A stretch of DNA of 22,563 nucleotides from a virus, in the IMG/VR virus record IMGVR_UViG_3300020463_000149, positions 1-22,563 of that record. One strand, written 5' to 3'. Position 1 is the first letter of the stretch. The number at the start of each line of letters is the position of its first letter. Positions 7,791 through 13,582 of this stretch are shown here, one piece after another. The notes under the pieces are model-generated. The model saw only the letters and a list, made by a program, of their open reading frames with translations, ran no database searches and was not told where the DNA came from. The translations under genes were made by a program, and so were the position numbers.

Positions 7791-8788
7791 AATTTGCAAG
7801 AGTAAATAGAGAAGAAAAACAAAAAAGAAAAGAACAACATCTTGAAAATGTAGAACAACTTCAAGAAAGAATTCTAAAAAACTATAATCTATCAGTTGAA
7901 GGAAGAAATGAAATCTTCAACCCAGAGACAGACCATCCAAAGGATGCACCAGAGATAACCAAGGAAGGTTATTCGTTTGCAAAAAATAGATTCTTTGTTG
8001 CAAGAAACTTTTTTAGTCAGTCTCACATTAATTGGACTGAACATATGTTTAAGTTCCAAGAACAACGAAAACAATATTATCGTGAAGAACATATTATTGG
8101 TGCAAATTTTGACGATAAAGGTAAAGGATTAGATACATGGGTTAGTAAAGGAATGCCTTTTCCAAATTATGGAGAAACAATTCTTTTAATGTATCAAAAG
8201 AAAATTGAAGACTTATTTGGTGTTCGATTAGTTCCAACATATTCTTATGGAAGAACTTATGATAGACATTCAAGGTTACTAAGTCATACTGATAGACCAT
8301 CATGTGAGATTAGTGCAACTTTTCCTATATCATATGATACTGATGATAATAAACCATGGACAATATGGGTTCGTAATGATATGAACTATTGTGGAATGGA
8401 TAATGATACATCATGGGATTTAACAATGGGAAGTCCTTTTGATGAAAGAGAAAATTGCATTCCAGTAAATCTTGAACCAGGCGATGCACTATTTTATCAA
8501 GGAAGTAATGTAATACATTGGAGAGAAAGACTTGCTGGAGATAGTGCAAGACAAATTTTTATACATTATTTACATAAAGATGGCCCAATGTATAGAGACT
8601 TTCCAATATTAAAATATGATGGTAGACCATCAATTTATCATGGAACAGGAAGTAAAGCAGATAGAGAATGGTCGAATGCAAATGGAATAATACAAAATGC
8701 AGAAACATACTGGACATATGGAAATTCTGCATTAACAGACCCTATCACAGGTAAACCATGTGGTAAAGGACACGAGAAATATGAGTAA
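7778..8788 (+). CDS. 2OG-Fe(II) oxygenase family protein between nrdA and nrdB
   Basis: A 336-aa protein with a charged coiled N-terminal region (RVNREEKQKRKEQHLENVEQL) and a C-terminal double-stranded beta-helix of the 2-oxoglutarate/Fe(II) dioxygenase type. Expected iron ligands are H170 and D172 (LLSHTDRPS) and H247 (VIHWRERL), with R258 (GDSARQIF) for the 2-oxoglutarate carboxylate. The tail after residue 265 (DGPMYRDFPILKYDGRPS) is unassigned. Substrate unknown; relatives in T4-like phages have been suggested to hydroxylate protein or nucleic-acid substrates. It overlaps nrdA by 13 bases and nrdB by 8, so it is inserted tightly in the reductase operon. It is not a close paralogue of the two oxygenases at 20197 and 21104. 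Confidence 0.85.
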   Translation: MRHLEFARVNREEKQKRKEQHLENVEQLQERILKNYNLSVEGRNEIFNPETDHPKDAPEITKEGYSFAKNRFFVARNFFSQSHINWTEHMFKFQEQRKQYYREEHIIGANFDDKGKGLDTWVSKGMPFPNYGETILLMYQKKIEDLFGVRLVPTYSYGRTYDRHSRLLSHTDRPSCEISATFPISYDTDDNKPWTIWVRNDMNYCGMDNDTSWDLTMGSPFDERENCIPVNLEPGDALFYQGSNVIHWRERLAGDSARQIFIHYLHKDGPMYRDFPILKYDGRPSIYHGTGSKADREWSNANGIIQNAETYWTYGNSALTDPITGKPCGKGHEKYE

Positions 8789-9881
8789 AGTTTTTAATAG
8801 AAACAAAGTAAATTTTTTAAAGAATCCAATCTTTTTTGGAGAGGAACTTAATACCCAACGATATGACGATTTTAAATATCCGATTTTCGATAAACTCACA
8901 CAAAGACAATTGGGTTATTTCTGGAGACCAGAAGAAGTTTCTCTTCAAAAAGATAGGAACGACTATAATGAACTTAGTAAAGCACACAAACATATCTTTA
9001 CTAGTAATCTAAAGTATCAAACACTTTTAGATTCAGTTCAAGGTAGAGGGCCTGCAACTGCACTACTACCCTTCTGCACTCTTCCAGAGTTAGAGGGATG
9101 TATCATTGCATGGGACTTTATGGAAACAATCCATAGTCGTTCCTACACTTATATGATAAAGAATCTGTATTCAGACCCAACAAAAATATTTGATACAATT
9201 CTTGATGACGAAAAGATTATTGCAAGAGCAGAATCGGTCACAAAAAGATATGATGAGTTCATTGACTATGCACAGAGATATAGTTTAGGATATGAAAAGG
9301 ATGAGTATGAACTTAAGAAAAGATTATATCTTGCACTGATAAGTATCAATATCTTAGAAGGTATTCGTTTCTTTGTATCATTTGCATGTACTTTTGCATT
9401 TGGTGAAATGAAAAAGATGGAAGGTTCTGCAAAGATTATCAGTCTGATTGCAAGAGACGAAGCACAACATCTTGCAATATCACAACACATTCTAAAATGT
9501 TATCAGAAAGAAGAAAAAGATAAAGTAATGTTAAAAGTCATGAAAGATTGTGAACCAGATGTTTATCAAATGTATGAAGAAGCAGTTGCAGAAGAAAAAG
9601 ACTGGGCAGAATATCTATTTAAATATGGTAGTATGTTAGGATTGTCAACTGCATTACTAAGTCAGTATGTAGAGTATATTGCAAATAGAAGACTTCGTGC
9701 AATTGGTTTGAATCCTATATATGATATCTCAAGTAGAACTAATCCATTACCATGGACACAACACTGGTTATCATCTAGAGGACAACAGAATGCACCACAG
9801 GAGACAGAGATTGAATCTTATGTTATCGGTGGTATTAAACAAGATATTAAAGAAGATACTTTCGAGGGATTTAAATTATGA
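8781..9881 (+). CDS. nrdB: Ribonucleotide reductase class Ia, small (radical) subunit
   Basis: The 366-aa diiron tyrosyl-radical subunit. Ligands fall at the same numbers as in E. coli NrdB: D84 (LLDSVQG), E115 and H118 with radical Y122 (METIHSRSYTY), then ILEGIRFF and ARDEAQH for the second set. The C-terminus (DTFEGFKL) is the likely NrdA-docking tail. A GTG at 8760 would give a 7-residue extension, but I prefer the ATG at 8781, which has AAAGGA upstream and matches the E. coli numbering. It overlaps the oxygenase gene by 8 bases, and the cytochrome c gene overlaps its 3' end by 4 bases. The radical-generating site and metal shell are complete, so the protein should be active if iron and oxygen are available. 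Confidence 0.96.
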   Translation: MSKVFNRNKVNFLKNPIFFGEELNTQRYDDFKYPIFDKLTQRQLGYFWRPEEVSLQKDRNDYNELSKAHKHIFTSNLKYQTLLDSVQGRGPATALLPFCTLPELEGCIIAWDFMETIHSRSYTYMIKNLYSDPTKIFDTILDDEKIIARAESVTKRYDEFIDYAQRYSLGYEKDEYELKKRLYLALISINILEGIRFFVSFACTFAFGEMKKMEGSAKIISLIARDEAQHLAISQHILKCYQKEEKDKVMLKVMKDCEPDVYQMYEEAVAEEKDWAEYLFKYGSMLGLSTALLSQYVEYIANRRLRAIGLNPIYDISSRTNPLPWTQHWLSSRGQQNAPQETEIESYVIGGIKQDIKEDTFEGFKL

Positions 9882-10321
9882 AGGAACTAGGAATGGTAAC
9901 ATTAGGAATAATGGTTTTTATGGGATTTTTTGCAACAGTAATATATCCAGACATGGAATATACAGGATACTCTAGTACTCATTCATGTTATGGTGAATGT
10001 TATGAAGAGTATGTCAGAGTAAATGGTACTGTAGTGGAAATAGAACAGAGAAAGAGAGAGATTGCAAATGCAGATGAATTTAGTTCAATCAGAGGATTAT
10101 GGGCTGGATGTGCAGCTTGTCATGGACAAGAAGGTCAAGGTATGGCAGTCTTTCCTAAACTTGCTGGTCAATCTCAAGATTATATCGTGGGTAGACTTAA
10201 TGCATACAAAAACAGAGAAACAGTAGGTGCAATGTCATCTACAATGTGGGGACAAGCTGCAATGTTGTCCGATAGTGAAATAGAATTACTAGGTGAATTT
10301 ATACAGGAGACCATGAAGTGA
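9878..10321 (+). CDS. Membrane-anchored cytochrome c
   Basis: A 147-aa class I cytochrome c. Residues 4-24 form an uncleaved or signal-type transmembrane helix (MVTLGIMVFMGFFATVIY) for export to the periplasm. The heme attachment site is C78-A-A-C81-H82 (WAGCAACHGQ), and the axial Met is M109 or M113 (GAMSSTMWGQ). KLAGQSQDYI and the C-terminal helix (SEIELLGEFIQ) are typical. An extra N-terminal part with C37 and C41 (SCYGECYEEY) resembles, from memory, cytochromes c of marine Gammaproteobacteria. Heme attachment needs the host maturation system. It overlaps nrdB and glutaredoxin genes by 4 bases each. It would carry electrons in the host respiratory chain; its partner is unknown. Strong candidate for a host-derived auxiliary metabolic gene. 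Confidence 0.92.
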   Translation: MKELGMVTLGIMVFMGFFATVIYPDMEYTGYSSTHSCYGECYEEYVRVNGTVVEIEQRKREIANADEFSSIRGLWAGCAACHGQEGQGMAVFPKLAGQSQDYIVGRLNAYKNRETVGAMSSTMWGQAAMLSDSEIELLGEFIQETMK

Positions 10322-10554
10322 TAGAAATATATGGAAAAACACAATGTCCTTATTGTGACAAAGCAAAACAACTTTGTGAAAGAGAAGGATACGAATTTAT
10401 ATATAAACAACTGGATACAGATTTTACAAGAGAAGAACTCTTTGAACAATTTCCAGGCGCAAGAACCTTCCCTCAAATAAAAGTGGAAGGTGAAAACATC
10501 GGTGGTTATGACCAGTTATATGCATGGCATAACAAGGATTGGAACGATAAATAG
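10318..10554 (+). CDS. Glutaredoxin
   Basis: A 78-aa protein with a complete thioredoxin-fold glutaredoxin: beta strand MIEIYG, active site C10-P-Y-C13 (TQCPYCDKA), TFPQIKVEGENIGGYDQL holding the cis-Pro and the GG motif. Length is typical of phage and NrdH-size glutaredoxins. It probably re-reduces the C-terminal cysteines of NrdA using glutathione. The GTG start overlaps the stop of the cytochrome c gene. T4-like phages usually carry such a gene close to the reductase genes, so this placement is ordinary; the cytochrome between them is not. Confidence 0.93.
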   Translation: MIEIYGKTQCPYCDKAKQLCEREGYEFIYKQLDTDFTREELFEQFPGARTFPQIKVEGENIGGYDQLYAWHNKDWNDK

Positions 10555-10566
10555 GAGATAACAATT

Positions 10567-10740
10567 ATGCAAGACCCAGAACAAGTAAGGTCTTTTTATT
10601 GTGGAGAATGTGGTGCAGAAGGTAATGTTGAATATGATTTGGGTGATGGATATGAAATTAAATTTTGCCCATTTTGTGGTTCAGACTTAGAAATAGAAGA
10701 TGAATTTGATATACAGGAACAATTAGATTTCGATGAATAG
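10567..10740 (+). CDS. Small zinc-ribbon protein, 57 aa
   Basis: A short ORF preceded by AGGAG nine bases upstream of its ATG. The protein has two CxxC knuckles, C12/C15 (YCGEC) and C34/C37 (FCPFC), spaced 18 residues apart, forming a zinc ribbon, followed by an acidic tail (EIEDEFDIQEQLDFDE). Zinc ribbons of this size in phages often bind protein or nucleic acid. The acidic tail suggests a protein partner, perhaps host RNA polymerase, but that is speculation. Its 3' end overlaps the next start by 8 bases. The good ribosome-binding site and coupling make it a real gene. Confidence 0.8.
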   Translation: MQDPEQVRSFYCGECGAEGNVEYDLGDGYEIKFCPFCGSDLEIEDEFDIQEQLDFDE

Positions 10741-10963
10741 AGCAGTAATACTAGATGCATTAAGAACATCTAAAGTAAAAATAGATTTTAGGTCTTTAAA
10801 TTCAGATAGAAATATCAGTGGGATTTATAAAGGTCATTCTGCAAAACAAAGTATCCAAAGTAATAAGGTTGTAGTTTGGGATACTATTAATGAAAAATGG
10901 GATGACATAGAATGGGATACAATTATATCATGGGAAAAATTAAGTGAAACCTCAGTCTGCTAA
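10733..10963 (+). CDS. Hypothetical protein, 76 aa
   Basis: Small protein beginning inside the end of the zinc-ribbon gene. It shows an N-terminal helix (MNRAVILDALRTSK) followed by beta strands and Trp-rich stretches (VVVWDTINEKWDDIEWDTIISWEK). This order resembles small SH3-like beta-barrel phage proteins such as DUF2693, but the match is weak and from memory. No catalytic residues are obvious. It overlaps the GTG of the nuclease gene downstream by 20 bases, so coupled translation is likely. Function unknown. Confidence 0.65.
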   Translation: MNRAVILDALRTSKVKIDFRSLNSDRNISGIYKGHSAKQSIQSNKVVVWDTINEKWDDIEWDTIISWEKLSETSVC

Positions 10964-11279
10964 AGCAAAAGGTCGTAATCTACAAAAGTGGACTAGAGAA
11001 AGACTAATAGAAGAATTAGATATCCATCCAGAGGATATTAAATCTACTTCTATGGGTGCTGGTGGTGAAGATGTTACCATGGCAAGAGCAGCTAGAATAA
11101 AGTTTCCATATTCAATAGAATGTAAGAATCAAGAAAAGTTAAATATTTGGTCTGCATACGAACAAGCAGAATCAAATTGTGGGGACTACGAACCACTTGT
11201 AGTCATTAAAAGAAATCGTCAAAAAGCATTAGTTGTTTTAGACGCAGAGGCATTCATTAAAATGCACAAGGATGAATAA
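10944..11279 (+). CDS. PDDEXK-type endonuclease candidate
   Basis: An 111-aa basic protein. The pattern GGEDVTMARAARIKFPYSIEC, with E42-D43 and E59-C-K61 (IECKNQEKL), matches the PDDEXK nuclease core, followed by the helix WSAYEQAES and a beta strand (PLVVIKRN). The N-terminus (KAKGRNLQKWTRERLIEEL) is typical of phage Holliday-junction-resolvase-like or restriction-like nucleases. Starting from GTG at 10944 it overlaps the preceding gene by 20 bases; the only other start choices lie well inside. It probably cleaves branched or damaged DNA in replication or recombination, but its substrate is not established. It overlaps the alternative oxidase gene by 8 bases. Confidence 0.75.
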   Translation: MKPQSAKAKGRNLQKWTRERLIEELDIHPEDIKSTSMGAGGEDVTMARAARIKFPYSIECKNQEKLNIWSAYEQAESNCGDYEPLVVIKRNRQKALVVLDAEAFIKMHKDE

Positions 11280-11850
11280 AATATCAGATTGGTTTGCAAT
11301 GTCAATGACGAAGTTTTTTCGTTTTGTTGCAGATACATTTTTTGCAAAGAGGTATGGACATCGTGCAGTTGTCCTAGAAACAGTTGCTGGTGTGCCTGGC
11401 ATGGTTGCTGGTATGTGGATGCATCTAACAAGTCTTAGACGAATGAAAACAGGTTATGGGCCAATGATAAGAGAACTTCTTGCAGAAGCAGAAAATGAAA
11501 GAATGCATCTTATGTTTTTCATAGAAATTACTAAACCAAATGTATTTGAAAGATGGTTAGTGTTATTTGCACAAGCAATCTTTTGGGTATTTTATTTTGT
11601 CTTATATGTTTTTTTTCCTAAAACTGCACATAGAATGATACATTACTTTGAAGAAGAAGCAGTAAAATCATATACAGAATACCTTAAGATGGTAGAAAGT
11701 GGTGAAGTAGAAAACATCCCAGCACCACAACTTTCAATAGAATATTATGGGATGAAGAAAAGTGCAAAGCTTTCAGACTTAATCAAAAAAGTCAGAGCTG
11801 ATGAAGCACATCATGCTAAAATCAATTACAAATATAGTGAGGGGCTGTAG
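11272..11850 (+). CDS. aox: Alternative oxidase (ubiquinol oxidase, AOX type)
   Basis: A 192-aa diiron quinol oxidase that passes electrons from ubiquinol to oxygen without proton pumping. All four signature motifs are present: LETVAGVPGM (E36), AENERMHL (E76, H79), YFEEEAV (E127-E129) and RADEAHH (E178, H181). Two hydrophobic stretches (FFRFVADTFF and WLVLFAQAIFWVFYFVLYVFF) bind the inner membrane leaflet. The sequence around the ligands follows the mitochondrial/proteobacterial AOX pattern and differs from the plastid-type PTOX of cyanophages. Length matches short bacterial AOX, so it is complete rather than truncated. The stop codon lies inside the tRNA-Ala gene: the reading frame overlaps it by 10 bases. 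Together with the cytochrome c gene it could redirect host electron flow. Host origin is likely. Confidence 0.95.
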   Translation: MNKISDWFAMSMTKFFRFVADTFFAKRYGHRAVVLETVAGVPGMVAGMWMHLTSLRRMKTGYGPMIRELLAEAENERMHLMFFIEITKPNVFERWLVLFAQAIFWVFYFVLYVFFPKTAHRMIHYFEEEAVKSYTEYLKMVESGEVENIPAPQLSIEYYGMKKSAKLSDLIKKVRADEAHHAKINYKYSEGL

Positions 11851-11916
11851 CTCAGTAGGGAGAGCGTCTGGTTTGCATCCAGAAGGTCGTAGGTTCGATT
11901 CCTATCAGCTCCACCA
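11841..11916 (+). tRNA. tRNA-Ala, anticodon TGC
   Basis: A 76-base cloverleaf including an encoded CCA. The acceptor stem GGGGCTG pairs with CAGCTCC (one G-T pair). The D-arm is GCTC/GAGC, the anticodon arm TCTGG-TTTGCAT-CCAGA with TGC, and the T-arm GTAGG-TTCGATT-CCTAT. All stems close. It overlaps the last 10 bases of the alternative oxidase gene. A single tRNA in a T4-like phage is common; the -35 box of the next promoter starts two bases after its CCA. Confidence 0.96.
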
Positions 11917-11917
11917 T

Positions 11918-11947
11918 TTGACAGATAGGTACACTTTTTGATATACT
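11918..11947 (+). promoter_or_regulatory. TAGGTACA-type promoter 1 (drives the small RNA)
   Basis: TTGACA (11918-11923), an 18-base spacer containing TAGGTACA, then an extended -10 box TGATATACT with the hexamer at 11942-11947. The predicted +1 is near 11954. It is one of four near-identical promoters in the window. It starts two bases after the tRNA and precedes no reading frame, only the structured RNA. Confidence 0.8.
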
Positions 11948-11953
11948 ACTACA

Positions 11954-12098
11954 GTAAGTTGGTTTGGAATAGAGGTTCGTTACCTTTCAACTAAAGTTGC
12001 TACAAGAACTGATAACGACAGTGAGTCAGAAATCCAACAACTAGAGACCCCAGTAAGACCTGCTGAAGAGTGAGATAGTGACTGGGGTTTTGTTTTAT
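11954..12098 (+). ncRNA. Probable small RNA with cloverleaf-like fold
   Basis: The segment has a strong promoter just upstream, an intrinsic terminator at its end and no credible reading frame. A 9-bp outer stem (GTTG 11958-11961 with CAAC 12038-12041, and TTGGA 11964-11968 with TCCAA 12033-12037, with a 2-base bulge) encloses three small hairpins: AGAGGT/ACCTTT (11971-11987), CAAC/GTTG (11988-11999) and CTGA/TCAG (12009-12029). This gives a four-way junction, then the terminator hairpin. I recognise no family. It lies between two copies of the same promoter. It may act as a regulator or protein-binding RNA; function unknown. The exact 5' end is inferred from the promoter. Confidence 0.7.
12047..12098 (+). 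terminator. Intrinsic terminator of the small RNA
   Basis: ACCCCAGT (12047-12054) pairs perfectly with ACTGGGGT (12081-12088), followed by TTTGTTTTA. The 26-base loop is longer than usual. The T-tract ends where the next promoter begins, so it separates the small RNA from the gene at 12154. Confidence 0.85.
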
Positions 12099-12128
12099 TT
12101 GACAGGTAGGTACATATTTTGATATACT
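12099..12128 (+). promoter_or_regulatory. TAGGTACA-type promoter 2
   Basis: TTGACA (12099-12104), 18-base spacer with GGTAGGTACA, extended -10 TGATATACT (hexamer 12123-12128). The predicted +1 is near 12135, giving an 18-base leader that holds AAGGAG for the TTG start at 12154. Nearly the same sequence as promoter 1, 181 bases away. Confidence 0.85.
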
Positions 12129-12153
12129 ACTTCTGTAATAAAGGAGTAATGCA

Positions 12154-12531
12154 TTGATAGAAAATTATATTAGAACAGAATACGAAATCCAAGACCCATG
12201 TTCTGGGTTCAGTGGTACATCTTTACAAGGTTATACAGACCCAGTAAGTTTCTATGATTTAATAGAACTTTTTGGTAAACCATCTGTTGACACTAATTTA
12301 GACGATAAAGTTAATGTTGAATGGTTGATTGAAGGTAAAAGATATTACATCGATGAATATGGTGATGAAGATTGGGATTATGTAAAAGCAACAATCTACA
12401 ACTGGAAAACTGGTGGTGTTCCAAGTGGTGAATACGATTGGCACATTGGTGGTAATGGTTGGGCTGCAATTGAAATGATTGAAGATATTATCAAAAATAA
12501 CATTAAACCAGAGTACAATTGGAATGATTGA
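12154..12531 (+). CDS. Hypothetical protein, 125 aa
   Basis: The product starts at TTG 12154: AAGGAG lies seven bases upstream, and the nearby ATG at 12149 reads into a stop after two codons. The 125-residue protein is acidic and Trp/Tyr-rich, with VEWLIEGKRYYIDEYGDEDWDY, ATIYNWKTGG and EYDWHIGGNGWAAIEMI. It resembles, from memory, small phage proteins with a common WHIGG-like motif, whose function is not known. It has no signal peptide or membrane helix. It is the first gene behind promoter 2 and overlaps the mini-protease gene by 8 bases. Probably expressed early or middle, given its host-like promoter. Confidence 0.75.
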   Translation: MIENYIRTEYEIQDPCSGFSGTSLQGYTDPVSFYDLIELFGKPSVDTNLDDKVNVEWLIEGKRYYIDEYGDEDWDYVKATIYNWKTGGVPSGEYDWHIGGNGWAAIEMIEDIIKNNIKPEYNWND

Positions 12532-12883
12532 TGTAACAATTATGGGGCCACGAGGTGGTCGTGTTAAAGATATAGATGAAGCATTAATCTATAATTATAT
12601 TATAGAAGCATGTAAAGAACTAAAAATTAGACAAGCAGACATAGAAGTCTTGGTATACAATAAGTTTCCAAGTGATTATGATTATGCAATAGGTTTTTGT
12701 TATGGTGATATTGAATCTGTAACAATTGAATTAACTAAAGAAGATGATAATATGTTTCTAACACTTGCACATGAAATGATTCATGTGAAACAATTTCTAG
12801 ATGATAGATATCCAAGTGAAAGAGAAGCAAAAAAACTAGAAGAAAAACTTCATAAAAAAGTAACTGCAAGGATGGGATACTAA
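12524..12883 (+). CDS. Small HExxH metalloprotease-like protein
   Basis: The frame is open upstream to a TTG at 12479, but I choose ATG 12524, giving a 119-aa protein whose first residues (MIDVTIMGPRGGRV) read as the true start and overlap the upstream gene by only 8 bases. The catalytic motif is H83-E-M-I-H87 (LAHEMIHVKQF), on a helix; a downstream Glu in SEREAKKLEEKLH may complete the zinc site, as in minigluzincins or SprT-like proteins. The front half is a small alpha/beta domain. The substrate is unknown; peptidase activity is inferred from the motif. It is a candidate to cleave a host or phage regulator soon after infection. Confidence 0.75.
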   Translation: MIDVTIMGPRGGRVKDIDEALIYNYIIEACKELKIRQADIEVLVYNKFPSDYDYAIGFCYGDIESVTIELTKEDDNMFLTLAHEMIHVKQFLDDRYPSEREAKKLEEKLHKKVTARMGY

Positions 12884-13077
12884 TGTACACATACTACAAA
12901 GAAATAACAGATTGGAGTGACTCTGGATGTAATGTTCCAAATCACACTTATATCTTTAATGAAAAAAATCAAAATGTAGGATATATCAAAACTGGAACTA
13001 AAAAAGAAATCATTTATAAATCTCCATCTAAACTATTTTCTAAATCAAGACGAAAATTTATAAAACTTGACAGATAG
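12883..13077 (+). CDS. Hypothetical protein, 64 aa
   Basis: ATG overlaps the last base of the protease stop (TAATG coupling). The product is basic at its C-terminus (KLFSKSRRKFIKLDR) and Tyr-rich at its N-terminus (MYTYYKEITDW), with a central beta-like stretch (HTYIFNEKNQNVGYIK). No family recognised. The stop codon lies inside the TTGACAGATAGG block of promoter 3, so coding and promoter sequence overlap. Could be a small host-takeover protein, judging only by size and location. Confidence 0.65.
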   Translation: MYTYYKEITDWSDSGCNVPNHTYIFNEKNQNVGYIKTGTKKEIIYKSPSKLFSKSRRKFIKLDR

Positions 13078-13096
13078 GTACACCTTATAGTAGAAT
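13067..13096 (+). promoter_or_regulatory. TAGGTACA-type promoter 3
   Basis: TTGACA (13067-13072), 18-base spacer with GATAGGTACA, -10 box TAGAAT (13091-13096). This copy lacks the extended TG. The predicted +1, seven bases after the -10 box, is 13103, the A of the next ATG. The -35 box lies within the 3' end of the upstream reading frame. Confidence 0.75.
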
Positions 13097-13102
13097 ACAA
13101 AT

Positions 13103-13264
13103 ATGACAAATATTAAACAATCTTGGAAAGATACTAGAATCAAAGAAATCAATGACATGGGTTACAAGTGTGATGATTCACATCCATGTTTTGAAGAGGT
13201 TCAAGCAATCTATGACAGTAAGGCAGAGTCTTACGAAGAGTTTGCAGAAACCTTTAAAGTATAA
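13103..13264 (+). CDS. Small hypothetical protein, 53 aa
   Basis: A 53-residue frame directly behind promoter 3. Its ATG coincides with the predicted +1 and no Shine-Dalgarno sequence precedes it, implying a leaderless mRNA. The protein (starting MTNIKQSWKDTRIK) contains C23 and C29 (KCDDSHPCF) and an acidic helical tail (AESYEEFAETFKV). Nothing shows a known fold. The dedicated promoter is the main reason to believe it. It is followed by the structured RNA at 13272. Confidence 0.65.
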   Translation: MTNIKQSWKDTRIKEINDMGYKCDDSHPCFEEVQAIYDSKAESYEEFAETFKV

Positions 13265-13271
13265 CAGTTTC

Positions 13272-13386
13272 GAAGTGACAACTCATAGCAGTTGTATATT
13301 GGGTGGGAGTCTGATTCTCCCTTAAAATCCCTAAAGGTGCTGATGGTAGGGTTTACTCTCTCCTTCCCCATCATCGTTGTCACTTC
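13272..13386 (+). ncRNA. Structured RNA element with 11-bp closing stem
   Basis: GAAGTGACAAC (13272-13282) pairs perfectly with GTTGTCACTTC (13376-13386). Inside are a hairpin GGGAG/CTCCC (13305-13321) and a hairpin GATGGTAGGG/CCCCATCATC (13342-13375; one A-C mismatch and one G-T). The arrangement is a three-way junction. Two alternative pairings compete: ACAAC (13278-13282) can also pair with GTTGT (13291-13295), and CCCTA (13329-13333) with TAGGG (13347-13351). No T-run follows. It lies in a 154-base gap between two small genes; there is no credible reading frame in it. It could be a processed sRNA, a 5' leader regulator of the gene at 13419, or a protein-binding element. Confidence 0.65.
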
Positions 13387-13418
13387 ACCTAATTAACGAG
13401 AGACTAACATGAGGAATT

Positions 13419-13580
13419 ATGGCAGTAAAAAGTAGAGGCTTCACTAGTGGTCATACAAAAACTAGGAAGTGTTCTTCTCAAGGACAAGGTGGTCGTAGTC
13501 GAAGGACTAAGATTGGAATGTCTACGATGAATAAAAGAAAAAAAATGTCTCACAAACCATATCGAGGACAAGGGAGATAA
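13419..13580 (+). CDS. Small basic Arg/Lys/Gly/Ser-rich protein, 53 aa
   Basis: A 53-residue protein with GAGG upstream of its ATG. It begins MAVKSRGFTSG and is rich in Arg, Lys, Gly and Ser, ending SHKPYRGQGR. From memory very similar tiny basic proteins occur in T4-like cyanophages and pelagiphages, commonly unnamed. The composition suggests nucleic-acid binding or an RNA- or head-associated role. Its leader contains the structured RNA at 13272-13386, so it may be controlled by it. Two bases separate it from the next ORF. Confidence 0.8.
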   Translation: MAVKSRGFTSGHTKTRKCSSQGQGGRSRRTKIGMSTMNKRKKMSHKPYRGQGR

Positions 13581-13582
13581 TA

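Noticed and set aside
8760-8780. GTG start extending NrdB by seven residues
   Set aside because: The ATG at 8781 has a better ribosome-binding site and gives E. coli NrdB numbering of the ligands.
9721-9975. 84-aa + strand frame across the nrdB/cytochrome junction
   Set aside because: It is a frame-shifted shadow of nrdB and the cytochrome start; no own ribosome-binding site.
11272-11850. AOX as a plastid-type terminal oxidase (PTOX) as in cyanophages
   Set aside because: The residues around the ligands follow the mitochondrial/proteobacterial AOX pattern, not PTOX.
11841-11916. tRNA-Ala as an integration (att) site
   Set aside because: No integrase gene and no second copy of the tRNA 3' end were seen; a T4-like phage is expected to be strictly lytic.
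12009-12032. Hammerhead-ribozyme-like CTGATAA ... GAAA core in the small RNA
   Set aside because: Only parts of the core match and no stem I pairing with a cleavage triplet could be built, so I do not claim a ribozyme.
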